The notes beneath the pieces were generated by a model. That model had not been told where the DNA came from and did no database searches. It saw only the letters and a list, made by a program, of their open reading frames with translations. Made by a program: the position numbers and the translations under genes. DNA of 64,000 nt from Mangrovihabitans endophyticus (GTDB taxonomy: Bacteria; Actinomycetota; Actinomycetes; Mycobacteriales; Micromonosporaceae), in assembly GCF_014646155.1 (NCBI RefSeq), contig NZ_BMMX01000005.1:1-64000 (forward strand), written 5' to 3'. Below, piece by piece: positions 23,506-31,879 of this stretch (its first letter is position 1; every line of letters starts with the position of its first letter).

Positions 23506-25555
23506 CCGGTTGCGGCCCGCACAGCGACCGGATCGCGCCGAGCAGCGTGGATCGGGTGAACGGCTTCTCCACCAGCATGCTGTTGTCGTCCAGCTCCAAC
23601 TGCGGGCCGAGCGAGGCCGCGGTGTACCCGGACATGTAGAGCACCGGAAGCTCCGGCCGGTGCGTACGCAACGCGGCGGCCAACTCCGGACCGGTCATCG
23701 CGGGCATCACCACGTCGGTGATCAGCAGATCCGGGTGCGCGCCCGCGGCCACCTGCGCCACCGCCTCCAGCGCGTCGGTGGCCACCGTGATGGCGTACCC
23801 GGCGGGCTCGATGAGCCGCTGCACCAGCCGCCCCACCTCCGGCTGGTCCTCGACGATCAGCACCCGGCCGATCACCGACCGGGTGGCCTCGTGCGCGGTC
23901 GCCGATCCGGGCCGCTGCTCGGCGGCCGGCAGATAGAGATGCACCGTGGTGCCGATCCGCGGCTGCGACTCCAGCGTGATGTGCCCGCCGACGGCCCGCA
24001 CGATCCCGGCGGTGGTGGCCAGGCCGAGGCCGGCGGCGGTCGCCCGGGTGGTGAAGAACGGCTCCAGCGCCCGCTGCCGGGTCTCGTCGCTCATTCCCAC
24101 GCCGGTGTCCTGGACCACCAGGTGCACCAGCCGGCCGCCCGGGGTGTCCTCGCCGAGCTGCCCCGCCGCGACGGTCTCGTTGCTCGCCGCCACCCGCACC
24201 ATGCCGCCGTGCAGCATCGCGTCGCGGGCGTTCGCGGCCAGGTTCACCAGCGCCTGCTCCAGCGGGCCCCGCTCGGCGCGCACCGCCCACACGTCCGGGC
24301 CGAACGCCATGTCCAGGCCGATGTGCTCGCCGAGCGTACGGCTGAACAGGCTCTGCACGTCGGTGAGCAGATCCGGGACCGGGATGATCTCCGGGCGACC
24401 GCCGTCGCTGCGACCGAACGCGAGCAACTGGTGCGTCAGGGTCCGCCCGGTGTCCACCGCCTCCAGGATGTCGGTGGCCAGGCGGTGCTGCTCGGATCCC
24501 TCGGCGGCGGCCCCGGCCAGCATCTCCGCCGACCCGGACACCACGGTGAGCAGGTTGTTGAAGTCGTGCGACAGCCCGCCGATCAACTGACCGAGGCTGT
24601 CCAGCCGCCGCAGGTGGTCGAGCTGTCGTTTGAGCCCACGCGCGTCGATGTGGTCGGTGGTGTCGGTGATCATGCACACCACGCCGCCGAACGCGCCGTG
24701 GTCGTCGGTCAGCGGCATCATGCTCATCCGCGCGCTGCGCCGGGAGCCGTCGGCCCGCATCAGCCGGGCGGCGCCGACCGTGGACCGACCGGCCTGGCAT
24801 TCGGTGAGCCGCCGGTTCAGCTCCTGCTGACCCACCTTGTCCAGGAAGCCCCGTAGCGGCAGCCCGACCAACTGCTCGCGTGGCAGCCCGAGGACCACCC
24901 CGATCGGTTCGTTCGCGTACGTCGTGACGCCCTCCGTGTCGAGCTGGAGCACCCCCTCGGGCACGGTCTCCAGCACCCGGCGGTACTTCTCCTCGCTGCG
25001 CCGCAGGCGTCGCGTCGCGCGGGCCGAGGACACCGCCAGCGCCAGCTCCCCGGCGACGTCGCGGGCCAGCTCGACCTCCGCGGCGGCGTAGAAACCGCCG
25101 GGCGCGCCGCGGGTCAGGATCAGGTATCCGGCGTACGCGTTGTCCACGATCACCGGGCACAGCACCGCGGCGTACACGGCGGGCGCCGGGCCGGAGTCGG
25201 TGCGCGAGGGCAGCTCGGTCAGCGGCGCGGAGCCCTCGGCGGACGCCACGATCGGCCGGCGCCCGGCGGCGAGCGTGGCGGAGAAGTCGTCGTCCGGCGC
25301 GTCACCGTGGCGGTCCAGCCACACGGCCAACCGGCGCGCCGCCTCGTCGTCCGGGTGTGTGGCGGCGATCGGGCCGTACCGGCCGTCGTCGCCGAGCAGC
25401 ACCACCGCGGCGCCGTCGCCGATCATGTCGGCCGCCGCCTGAGCCGCGATGACCTGCACGTCGTACGGATCGTGTGTGGCCCGGCTCAGGGCATGTGCGA
25501 GGTCGGCGAGCGCGTACCGGAGCGGATAAGCCATGACACCCATGCCCATCATCAT
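23489..25555 (-). CDS. hybrid histidine kinase: GAF-PAS-HisKA-HATPase-REC
   Basis: The 688-residue protein has a GAF-like domain (about 25-180: VQVIAAQAAADMIGDGAAVVLLGDD), a PAS domain (about 195-310: RVLETVPEGVLQLDTEGVTTYANEP), a histidine kinase core with H-box GLSHDFNNLLTVVSG, N-box LVNLAANARDAM, DTGVGMS and GLGLATTAGI, and a C-terminal receiver with phospho-acceptor LLITDVVMPAM and the conserved KPF. H-D-F-N-N-L-L is the HisKA variant of NtrB-type hybrid kinases. It has no membrane segment, so it senses a cytosolic cue. The start is one of a run of ATGs (25534-25555). It converges with the roadblock operon and could be its signalling partner. Confidence 0.88.
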   Translation of the reverse strand: MMMGMGVMAYPLRYALADLAHALSRATHDPYDVQVIAAQAAADMIGDGAAVVLLGDDGRYGPIAATHPDDEAARRLAVWLDRHGDAPDDDFSATLAAGRRPIVASAEGSAPLTELPSRTDSGPAPAVYAAVLCPVIVDNAYAGYLILTRGAPGGFYAAAEVELARDVAGELALAVSSARATRRLRRSEEKYRRVLETVPEGVLQLDTEGVTTYANEPIGVVLGLPREQLVGLPLRGFLDKVGQQELNRRLTECQAGRSTVGAARLMRADGSRRSARMSMMPLTDDHGAFGGVVCMITDTTDHIDARGLKRQLDHLRRLDSLGQLIGGLSHDFNNLLTVVSGSAEMLAGAAAEGSEQHRLATDILEAVDTGRTLTHQLLAFGRSDGGRPEIIPVPDLLTDVQSLFSRTLGEHIGLDMAFGPDVWAVRAERGPLEQALVNLAANARDAMLHGGMVRVAASNETVAAGQLGEDTPGGRLVHLVVQDTGVGMSDETRQRALEPFFTTRATAAGLGLATTAGIVRAVGGHITLESQPRIGTTVHLYLPAAEQRPGSATAHEATRSVIGRVLIVEDQPEVGRLVQRLIEPAGYAITVATDALEAVAQVAAGAHPDLLITDVVMPAMTGPELAAALRTHRPELPVLYMSGYTAASLGPQLELDDNSMLVEKPFTRSTLLGAIRSLCGPQPVRPTD

Positions 25556-25686
25556 CAAGCGGTGTGCGGGTGCGCGGAGGCGGTTCGCGGGGACTGCAAC
25601 CGTCGCCGGACGGCTCCGTGACGGCCGGGACGCGTGGGGCAGGTGGGAGGTCCGGCCGCGGGACCGGTCCCTCCCCGGGCGGGCCG

Positions 25687-26499
25687 TCAGCCGGCTGCGT
25701 CGCTCAGCGCGGGCAGATACCCGTACGTGTAACCGGACTGGTTGGGGTGGAACGAGTCGGTCGGCGGCAGCAGGGTCAGTCCGTTGATCCATGGGCTGGG
25801 GCCGCACACGCCGTGGCCGGCGAACCGGTCACGCACGTCGGCGAAGGTGAAGCCGGCGGCCTGCGCCCGCGCCGCGATGGTGTCGTCGAGCAGCCGGGCC
25901 CCGTCGTTCAGCGCGCGGCGCTTGGTCAGGCTCATCCCGCCGATGCCGCACGAGGCGGACGAGGTGTCGAAGAGCACCGGGTATCCCAGCACGACCACGT
26001 GCGCATGCGGGGCACGGCGCCGGATCGCCGCGTACGTCGCGTCCAGGTCCGCGGGGAGCTCGTCGGTGATGTAGTCACGGCCGTCGTCCACGACGCGCTG
26101 GCAGTCCGCGTCGCTGCCCACGGTGCACGAGATCACCGTGGGGGCGAAGCCCGCGTCGTTGCCGCCGATGGTGATCGACACCAGGTCGGTGCCGCTGCTC
26201 ATGAACGGCACCTGCAGGGAGCGCACGTCGTCGGTTTCGGCGCCGCCGCAGGTCAGGTTGGTGAACGAGCGCGGGTCGTTGGCCGCGGTCCACTGCGCCG
26301 GGTAGCCGCGAGAGCTGCGCAGGCACAGCCCGGACTGGCCGGGTGCGCCGACGCCGGAGGAGTACGAGTCGCCGAGCGCGACATAGTCGGTGTCGGCAAA
26401 CGCCGAGGCGGCCTGGGCGGGGCTCGCGGCGGTGGTGAGGACGAGGGTGAGTAGGGACGTGATGGCGAGGCAGGCGAGAACGGCGGGCCGTCTGTTCAT
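25687..26499 (-). CDS. secreted SGNH-family esterase/lipase
   Basis: The 270-residue protein has a signal peptide of about 30 residues ending in A-Q-A. The SGNH blocks are GDSYSSG with the catalytic Ser (residues 43-49), the CGGAE turn, GGND (oxyanion) and DSFHPNQSGY with the catalytic Asp-His. Six cysteines in the mature part, spread as in the Streptomyces scabies esterase group, suggest three disulfides. It should hydrolyse ester or acyl bonds outside the cell. The ATG at 26499 is preceded by GGAGG (26506-26510); the longer frame to 26601 is not used. It follows the kinase gene on the same strand by about 130 bases. Confidence 0.9.
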   Translation of the reverse strand: MNRRPAVLACLAITSLLTLVLTTAASPAQAASAFADTDYVALGDSYSSGVGAPGQSGLCLRSSRGYPAQWTAANDPRSFTNLTCGGAETDDVRSLQVPFMSSGTDLVSITIGGNDAGFAPTVISCTVGSDADCQRVVDDGRDYITDELPADLDATYAAIRRRAPHAHVVVLGYPVLFDTSSASCGIGGMSLTKRRALNDGARLLDDTIAARAQAAGFTFADVRDRFAGHGVCGPSPWINGLTLLPPTDSFHPNQSGYTYGYLPALSDAAG

Positions 26500-26664
26500 C
26501 GGTGGCCTCCGATATCCGCGGGGGATGCTGGGGGCCGAAGCGCTTCGGTTACCGCAGAGTAAGTCACCGCATCCGGGAAAGAAACACGGTGACATTCCCA
26601 TTACGGGGTAGTAACATCCGTCGATGTGACATGCATGGATGGCATGCGGTCATGCTTCGCGCGC

Positions 26665-26710
26665 GGGTCGAGATCCCGGGTCGAGATCCCGGGTCGAGAT
26701 CCCGGGTCGA
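26665..26710. repeat. 13-bp tandem repeat GGGTCGAGATCCC, 3.5 copies
   Basis: Copies lie at 26665, 26678 and 26691, with a partial one from 26704. They sit in the divergent intergenic region between the esterase and a hypothetical gene. The unit is itself palindromic (GGGTC/GATCCC-like), so a regulatory protein could bind it, but this is only a possibility. Confidence 0.75.
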
Positions 26711-26787
26711 GGCGCTGCTCCGTGGTCACATCGCCGGCCCAGGGGAGGTTCAGCCTGCCCACAGGTGTGCCGGTTAGCGTCGGACGC

Positions 26788-27195
26788 ATGGAACACGAAA
26801 GGGCACGTCGCGTCGTGGACACCCTGCGGGCGCGCAACGTTTTCGCACACCTGAAACTGCCGCACGCGGGCATCACCCAGTACGGGATTCGCGTGGTCCT
26901 GCCCGACGGCCGCGAAGCCGTCTGGGACAACGACGGCACCGCCGGGCTGGAAGCGCAGATCATGCGCGACGGGGTGCTGGTGGGCTTCGTGGCGTCGATC
27001 CCCGGCTCGGAGAACTTCGGCGACGCCGAGATCGTCGAGGCGATCGCGGCGGCCGACTACAACCAGCCCATCGGGCGCTCGAAGCCGGCGTCGGCGCGCC
27101 CGGCTCCCGCCCGGCCGGTGGCGCCGAACCGGACTGAGGAGCGGTCGCGGCCCCAGGCGAGCCTGGCGCAGCGGCTCCTGGGTCGTCGCGGCTGA
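26788..27195 (+). CDS. conserved-looking hypothetical protein
   Basis: The 135-residue protein reads as an alpha/beta domain to residue 100 (RARRVVDTLRARNVFAHLKL, YGIRVVLPDGREAVWDNDG, AEIVEAIAAADYN) followed by a Pro/Ala/Arg-rich tail. I do not recognise a family. The codon use and the absence of overlapping better frames support a real gene. ATG at 26788 was taken because the upstream in-frame extension crosses the 13-bp tandem repeats. It converges on the patatin-like gene with a 6-base gap. Confidence 0.6.
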   Translation: MEHERARRVVDTLRARNVFAHLKLPHAGITQYGIRVVLPDGREAVWDNDGTAGLEAQIMRDGVLVGFVASIPGSENFGDAEIVEAIAAADYNQPIGRSKPASARPAPARPVAPNRTEERSRPQASLAQRLLGRRG

Positions 27196-27201
27196 CGCCG
27201 T

Positions 27202-28059
27202 TTACCACCTTTGCGGGCTGCTGTGCTCCCAGACGGCGCGGACCCGCTCGGTCGCCGAGGCCGCCTGCCGGTAACCGGCTTGCGCCGCCTCCGCCCGGTG
27301 GTCGGGATCCAGCGGGTTGCGACCGATCGCTCGCCGCGCCGCCGCATCCGGGCTGACCACCGTGGCGGGCACGCCGAGCCGGGCAGCCTGCGCGCCGGGC
27401 CGGTCGCCACGGCGCACGGTGGCGGTGGACGGGGCGATCACGATCACCCGGCCGCACCCGGCCGCCAGGTCCACATTGGCCATCGAGCGCACACCGCCGT
27501 CCACGTACCGTTCCCCGGCCACCGTCATCGGCGGCCAGACCAGCGGCACCGCGCAGCTCGCCGCGACCGCGTCGATCAGGGAGACGCCGCTGTCCCGGTC
27601 GAACACCCGCACCTCACCGGTACGCGCGGCGACCGCCGGGATGCGCAGGTCGGCCGTCTGCGGCCATGCGTCGTGCGGCACGCGCGCCATGATGGCGGTG
27701 CGGCGTGCCGACTCGGGCACCGTGGAGGCGCGCAGGGCGGCCCGTCCCAGCCACGCCCGGCCACGCCGCCGATCGCCGGGAACCAGGGCGGAGGCCACGA
27801 ACCGCACCACCACGCCCAGGCCGATGGCGGCGTTACGGTCGCCGGAGGTATCGGCGAGCTCGGCCTCGAAGATGTCACCCAGCGGGGTGCCGCCGGTGAC
27901 CTGCGCGGCGACGACCGAACCGGCGGACGTGCCCACGAAGCGGTCGGCGCGGGACAGATCAACACCGCGCTCGGCGAGCCCGTGCAGCAACCCGATCTCC
28001 CAGGCGACACCGGTGACGCCGCCACCGCCGAGTACGAGAGCCCGTGCGTCTTCGGTCAT
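27202..28059 (-). CDS. patatin-like phospholipase family protein
   Basis: The 285-residue protein starts ALVLGGGGVTGVAWEIGLLHGL, the glycine-rich oxyanion segment of patatins. GTSAG at 43-47 holds the nucleophile Ser45, and DGGVRSMANVDLA holds the Asp of the Ser-Asp dyad. These motifs are complete, so an acyl hydrolase activity on phospholipids or lipid esters is likely. There is no signal peptide or clear membrane helix; it is probably cytosolic or peripheral. It begins with ATG at 28059, directly after the 20-bp tandem repeat tract that occupies its upstream region, so its promoter would lie within that tract. Confidence 0.88.
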   Translation of the reverse strand: MTEDARALVLGGGGVTGVAWEIGLLHGLAERGVDLSRADRFVGTSAGSVVAAQVTGGTPLGDIFEAELADTSGDRNAAIGLGVVVRFVASALVPGDRRRGRAWLGRAALRASTVPESARRTAIMARVPHDAWPQTADLRIPAVAARTGEVRVFDRDSGVSLIDAVAASCAVPLVWPPMTVAGERYVDGGVRSMANVDLAAGCGRVIVIAPSTATVRRGDRPGAQAARLGVPATVVSPDAAARRAIGRNPLDPDHRAEAAQAGYRQAASATERVRAVWEHSSPQRW

Positions 28060-28090
28060 ACCCTAGATCGTCTCACCCCCACGGCGGCCC

Positions 28091-28245
28091 CGTCTCGCCC
28101 TGCCCTGTCCCGTCTCGCCCTGCCCCGTCCCGTCTCGCCCTGCCCTGTCCCGTCTCGCCCTGCCCTGCCCCGTCTCGCCCTGCCCTGTCCCGTCTCGTCC
28201 TGCCCTGTCCCGTCCCACCCTGCCCTGTCCCGTCCCACCTCGTCC
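28091..28245. repeat. 20-bp tandem array CGTCTCGCCCTGCCCTGTCC, about 7 copies
   Basis: Seven complete units start at 28091, 28111, 28131, 28151, 28171, 28191 and 28211, plus a decayed unit. Copies differ by one to three changes. Copies adjoin with no spacers, so it is a minisatellite and not a CRISPR array. Confidence 0.95.
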
Positions 28246-28314
28246 CTCCGCTCGTCGATCTTGCACTTCCTGTGCCCGGCCTGAGGCGGCATAACCGATT
28301 TGTCGGACCGGCAA

Positions 28315-28361
28315 GTCCAAGATCGGCGGACCGACGGGGCGATGCGGGATCGATCTTGGAC
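28315..28361. repeat. inverted repeat GTCCAAGATCG with 25-base spacer
   Basis: Arms 28315-28325 (GTCCAAGATCG) and 28351-28361 (CGATCTTGGAC) are perfect complements. The same core with the same 25-base spacing occurs at 45680-45722. A further CGATCTTG half lies at 28256. Confidence 0.85.
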
Positions 28362-28391
28362 GCTCGATGCCAGGTTGAAAAAGGTTCAATG
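28362..28391. repeat. dispersed repeat, copy 1 (CGATGCCAGGTTGAAAA...)
   Basis: This 30-base stretch, from GCTCGATGCCAGG to GGTTCAATG, recurs with few changes at 44688-44715, and in opposite orientation at 44623-44644. It adjoins the CCAAGATC inverted repeat. Confidence 0.8.
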
Positions 28392-28513
28392 ACGTTCCAT
28401 CATGCCGCAGGCGGGAAAACTCACCCGAAATGCGTCGTTCAATGGATCGCCGCGCCCATGGCGGTGGACGCGGCGATCAAATGGGTGAGGCTATTCGGCG
28501 GATCGGGAATGCC

Positions 28514-28804
28514 TTACCTCGCTTCGAAGGTGAGGCAGTCGGCGCGGTCGGCGCCCGCGCCGACGACGATCGCGCTCGCGTGGCACTCCAGGTCCTCGTT
28601 GTGCACGCAGTCGGTGCGTTTGCAGGCGCCCACCTGCGCCGTGAGCTGCCCGATCCCACCCTTGACCGGGGAGTCGACGAACGTGTCGCACTCGCTGCCA
28701 GCGCCACCGATGGTGATCGCGAAGGCCGTGCAGCCGTTGTGGTTGTAGCCGCACCCGCTGACGCTGCACTCCTGCACACGCGGCATGGCCATCATCTGAG
28801 TCAT
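28514..28804 (-). CDS. protein with two DUF1540 repeats
   Basis: The 96-residue protein consists of two copies of the small cysteine motif of DUF1540: CSVSGCGYNHNGC with AFAITIGG and CDTF, then CKRTDCVHNEDLEC with ASAIVVG and CLTF. Each copy has four cysteines that could bind a metal ion such as zinc. Function is unknown. The ATG at 28804 was chosen by the position of the first repeat; AGGCTCC on the plus strand at 28809 corresponds to GGAGCC upstream of it. It diverges from the GH26-like gene. Confidence 0.85.
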   Translation of the reverse strand: MTQMMAMPRVQECSVSGCGYNHNGCTAFAITIGGAGSECDTFVDSPVKGGIGQLTAQVGACKRTDCVHNEDLECHASAIVVGAGADRADCLTFEAR

Positions 28805-28968
28805 GGTGAGGCTCCTTTGCACTTCTGCCAGGTCTCCCGGCCCACGATAAAACATTTTCCGGTATCGTCGCGTGCCACCAAGGAGCGCACTTTTCGCCAA
28901 GGGTCACCGTTGTTAGGCAAGGCTGTGCACAATGATCGGGATCCGCCGCCTCGACCTGGAGACGCAGC

Positions 28969-30078
28969 ATGCCCGACGCAGGCCCGGATCCACGCAGCAC
29001 GCGGGCGCGGTCGCGGCGCTTGCGGTTGCTCGTCCTCGGCGTGGTGGCGGTGGTGCTGCTCGGCGCCGCCACCCTGGTGGTCATCCTGGCTCGCCGGCAC
29101 GGCTCGCCGACCGCCGCGCCGCTGCCGGCGTCCGCGATCTCGGCGCGCCGGCTCATCGGGCAGCCGCGGACGGTGGGGCAGTGGCCGGGGGAGCACGGAC
29201 TGTCCGGTGTGAACGGTGACCCCGTCTTGGACAGCGCGCACGTCAACGCGTTCTGCGCGGCACGCGGACGGCCGTGCCGGGTGACGCAGACGTACACGGA
29301 CCGGACCTCGTGGGCGAGCATGACCCAGCAGACCGGCTGGACCTTCGACCTGTTCGCCGACTTCGCCGGGGCGCTCGTCGTTTCGCAGGGTCTGGTGCCC
29401 ACCGGCGCGGAGGACGACCTGGCCGGCTGTGCCCGCGGCGACTTCGACGACCGGTGGCGCGACTTCGGCGCGCTGATGGTGAGCCATCGGCGGGGCGATT
29501 CGGTGGTGCGGCTCGGTTGGGAGTTCAACGAGCCGAGCATGGCCTGGCGGGCCACCGACACGCAGGCGTGGATCGAGTGCTACCGCCACGCGGCGGACAA
29601 CATCCGCGCGACAAACCCGGACGTGCTGCTGGACTGGACGATCAACGCGCACCGGACGCCCGCGGACCTGTGCGGCGGCGTGTCCACGAACTGCTACCCC
29701 GGCGACGATTATGTGGACATCGTGGGAATCGACAACTACGACCATTATCCGTGGTCGCCCACCCGGGACGCGTTCGACGAGACCGCCGCGGCGCCGGAGG
29801 GACTGGACTGGCTGTACGACTTCGCCCGTACGCACGGGAAGCTGTTCTCGGTGGGTGAGTGGGGTGTGACGCCGGTCGGTGACGCCGGCCAGGAGAATCC
29901 GGACTTCGTCCGGTGGATGCACGAGTGGTTCGCCCGGCACGCCGCGGATCTGGCGTACGAGGCCTACTTCACCGACTGCTCGGCCGGTGGCGTCCAGTCC
30001 AGCCTGTTCCGCACCGACGCCGGATGCCGGCCCAATCCGCGCTCGGCGCAGGCGTACCGGGAGCTCTTCGGCGCCTGA
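28969..30078 (+). CDS. membrane-anchored GH26-like glycoside hydrolase
   Basis: The 369-residue protein has a basic N-terminus and one membrane helix at about 18-42 (LRLLVLGVVAVVLLGAATLVVIL), which is a signal anchor or uncleaved signal. The catalytic part carries VVRLGWEFNEPSMAW, where Glu after W matches the acid/base of GH26 enzymes, and LFSVGEWGV with the presumed nucleophile Glu. DIVGIDNYDH is another barrel landmark. GH26 enzymes are mostly endo-beta-mannanases. Substrate is not provable here. Four to six cysteines in the outer part fit an exported protein. Confidence 0.8.
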   Translation: MPDAGPDPRSTRARSRRLRLLVLGVVAVVLLGAATLVVILARRHGSPTAAPLPASAISARRLIGQPRTVGQWPGEHGLSGVNGDPVLDSAHVNAFCAARGRPCRVTQTYTDRTSWASMTQQTGWTFDLFADFAGALVVSQGLVPTGAEDDLAGCARGDFDDRWRDFGALMVSHRRGDSVVRLGWEFNEPSMAWRATDTQAWIECYRHAADNIRATNPDVLLDWTINAHRTPADLCGGVSTNCYPGDDYVDIVGIDNYDHYPWSPTRDAFDETAAAPEGLDWLYDFARTHGKLFSVGEWGVTPVGDAGQENPDFVRWMHEWFARHAADLAYEAYFTDCSAGGVQSSLFRTDAGCRPNPRSAQAYRELFGA

Positions 30079-30160
30079 CCAGCCCGGTCACACCCTCGGT
30101 GTCGCGCCGCTGGTCTATCGTCGCGGGGGCAGACATCGCCGCGACCGCCGGGAGCCCGAT

Positions 30161-30544
30161 GTGATCGCCGAGCAATTCCGCCGTCAGAAGACCGTGCTGC
30201 TGCAGACCCGCAAACGAGACGGTACGTGGGTGGGCACCCCGGTGAACGTCGTGGTCGACGACGAGGGCCGGTACGCCTTCTTCCGCACGTACGACGCGTC
30301 CGGCAAAGCCAAGCGGCTGCGCAACTTCTCCGACGTACGCCTGGCGCCCAGCACCGTGCGCGGACGGCCGACCGGGCCCGCGGTCACCGGCCACGCCCGG
30401 TTGCTCGACGAGACGGAGGCGGTGGCGGTGCGCGCGATGCTCGCCGCCAAGCACCCGCTCATCCACGGGCGGCTGGTGCCCGCTTTTCATCGCCGCCGGG
30501 GCTACCGGACGCTGCACTACGAGGTGACGTTCGAACCGCAGTGA
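30161..30544 (+). CDS. PPOX-class F420-dependent oxidoreductase
   Basis: The 127-residue protein has the split-barrel pattern of the pyridoxamine 5'-phosphate oxidase-like F420 enzymes: KTVLLQTRKRDGTWVGTPV, VVVDDEGRYAFFRTY, SGKAKRLRNFSDVRLAP, HYEVTFEPQ end. The segment K-x-K-R-L-R-N at the nucleotide-binding turn is typical of the actinobacterial F420-binding branch. Its substrate is unknown. It starts at GTG 30161 with GGGAG about six bases upstream. It is followed convergently after 3 bases by the AAA gene. Confidence 0.85.
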   Translation: MIAEQFRRQKTVLLQTRKRDGTWVGTPVNVVVDDEGRYAFFRTYDASGKAKRLRNFSDVRLAPSTVRGRPTGPAVTGHARLLDETEAVAVRAMLAAKHPLIHGRLVPAFHRRRGYRTLHYEVTFEPQ

Positions 30545-30547
30545 ACC

Positions 30548-31693
30548 TCAGAGATACAGGCCGGTGCCGTCGGCGTGCGAGGCCGGCACGGTGACCGGCC
30601 GGGTGCCGCCGCGCAGCGCGAACAGCTCCGCGAGGGTCGCCCCGTGCGGCCCGATCCCGGCCGAGGTGCCCAGCCACGCGACCGCTTCGGCGTACGGCAA
30701 ACGACCGACCTCGATGCTGGCCAGGCACCGCCCCGGCCGGACCACCGCGGGGTGCAGCGTGCCCAGATCGTCGTTGGTGGTGATCGCGATGAGCGCGTTG
30801 CGGCCCTGGCCGAGCATGCCGTCGGTGAGGTTGAGCAGGCGGGACAGTTGCTGCCCGGCGCCGGCCTTGGCGTCCCCGCCGACCAGTTCGTCGCAGTCCT
30901 CCAGCATCAGCAGGCGCCAGCGCGGCTCGTCCTGGTCGCCGCTGCCGAGCGCGACGCTCATCAGGTACGCGGGGTCGCCGAACAACCGCTCCGGGTCGAG
31001 CACACAATCGACCTGACACCATGAGCGCCACTGCTGCGCGAGCGCCCGCAGCGCGGTGGTCTTGCCGGTGCCCGGTTCGCCGTGCAGGAGCAGCAGCCGT
31101 CCGTCGACCGTGGAGCCGTCGAGGGCCATCAGCCGTTCCAACGTACGGGTGACCGGCTCGGCGTAGTTCATCCTGATCCGATGCCACGGGGCGGCGTCGA
31201 TCTCCCGTTGCACCCGCCGCGGCCCGTGCGGACCGTAGTGCCAGAAACCGATCGGCACGCTGTCCGACGCCGGCGCGGGTTCCTCGACCGCGTCCTCGAT
31301 GGCGATGGCGAGCACGGACTCGGCCAGTTCGGCGCTGGTGGCGGTCACCGTGACACGCGCCCGGCGGCTCTGCTTCCAGCGGGTCACGTGCAGCGTCCAG
31401 CCGTCGCCGACGGCGAGCCGCCCGTGCCCGTCCTCCTCGGCGGCGTCGCGCACAACGCGGGCATCGTCGGTGGTCAGGGGCGCGTCGGCGCGGACGTTCT
31501 CCAGGTGGCTGGTGCGCCCGAACGGCTCGCGTCCGGTGACGAAGGCGTCGAGCGCGAGCAGGTCGACCACGTCGACCAGCCGGTCACCGTCGTCGACGGA
31601 ACCGGACAACGGCAGCGAAGCGTGCGCGGGCGCGGCGGCACCGTCCGGCAGGCGGCCACCGGTCCGGTCGACGCTCTGGTGGGGAGTGCGCAT
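30548..31693 (-). CDS. DUF5925 and AAA ATPase domain protein
   Basis: The 381-residue protein has a DUF5925-like N-terminal half (DVVDLLALDAFVTGREPF, HLENVRADAPL, WTLHVTRWKQSRRARVTVTA) followed by an AAA+ ATPase domain: Walker A GEPGTGKTTALRAL, Walker B LLMLEDCDEL, sensor AITTNDD and an Arg finger in VRPGRCLA. A role as a remodeller or chaperone is likely; the target is not known. The ATG at 31693 fits the start of the family's N-terminus. It is divergent from the iron-box ABC ATPase gene. Confidence 0.85.
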   Translation of the reverse strand: MRTPHQSVDRTGGRLPDGAAAPAHASLPLSGSVDDGDRLVDVVDLLALDAFVTGREPFGRTSHLENVRADAPLTTDDARVVRDAAEEDGHGRLAVGDGWTLHVTRWKQSRRARVTVTATSAELAESVLAIAIEDAVEEPAPASDSVPIGFWHYGPHGPRRVQREIDAAPWHRIRMNYAEPVTRTLERLMALDGSTVDGRLLLLHGEPGTGKTTALRALAQQWRSWCQVDCVLDPERLFGDPAYLMSVALGSGDQDEPRWRLLMLEDCDELVGGDAKAGAGQQLSRLLNLTDGMLGQGRNALIAITTNDDLGTLHPAVVRPGRCLASIEVGRLPYAEAVAWLGTSAGIGPHGATLAELFALRGGTRPVTVPASHADGTGLYL

Positions 31694-31843
31694 GCCACCA
31701 TGATCATGCCGCCACGGGGGTGGCCGCGGTACTTTCCCCCATCGGGCGATCCCCACCCGGTGCGTCGGCGCCGGACCGCCGCCGGACCGTTTGCCGGAGT
31801 GCCGCCCGGAGTGCCCGGCACCGGCACGCGCGCCGCCGTCGGG

Positions 31844-31862
31844 TAAGGTGAGCCAAGCCTAA
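31844..31862. promoter_or_regulatory. iron box (DmdR/IdeR-type operator)
   Basis: The 19 bases TAAGGTGAGCCAAGCCTAA match the actinobacterial iron box TTAGGTTAGGCTAACCTAA at 14 positions, with dyad symmetry kept in the outer halves. It lies 18 bases before the start of the ABC ATPase gene, so the iron-bound DtxR-family repressor would block its transcription when iron is sufficient. Confidence 0.8.
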
Positions 31863-31879
31863 CCACTCAAGGGGGTGTC

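Larger units (their letters stand above)
28060..28513. other. repeat-rich intergenic region without a gene
   Basis: It contains a 20-bp tandem array, a CCAAGATC inverted repeat with 25-base spacer and one copy of a dispersed repeat beginning GCTCGATGCCAGG. The open frames across it are translations of the repeats. No gene is seen. Confidence 0.6.

Noticed and set aside
28091..28245. CRISPR array
   Set aside because: The 20-bp units adjoin without spacers and no cas gene is in the window. The arrays at 45782, 50124 and 50469 are rejected for the same reason.
28913..28931. Second iron box between the DUF1540 and GH26-like genes
   Set aside because: The left half TTAGGCAAGGCT is good but the right half does not match (about 11 of 19 positions), so I do not call it.
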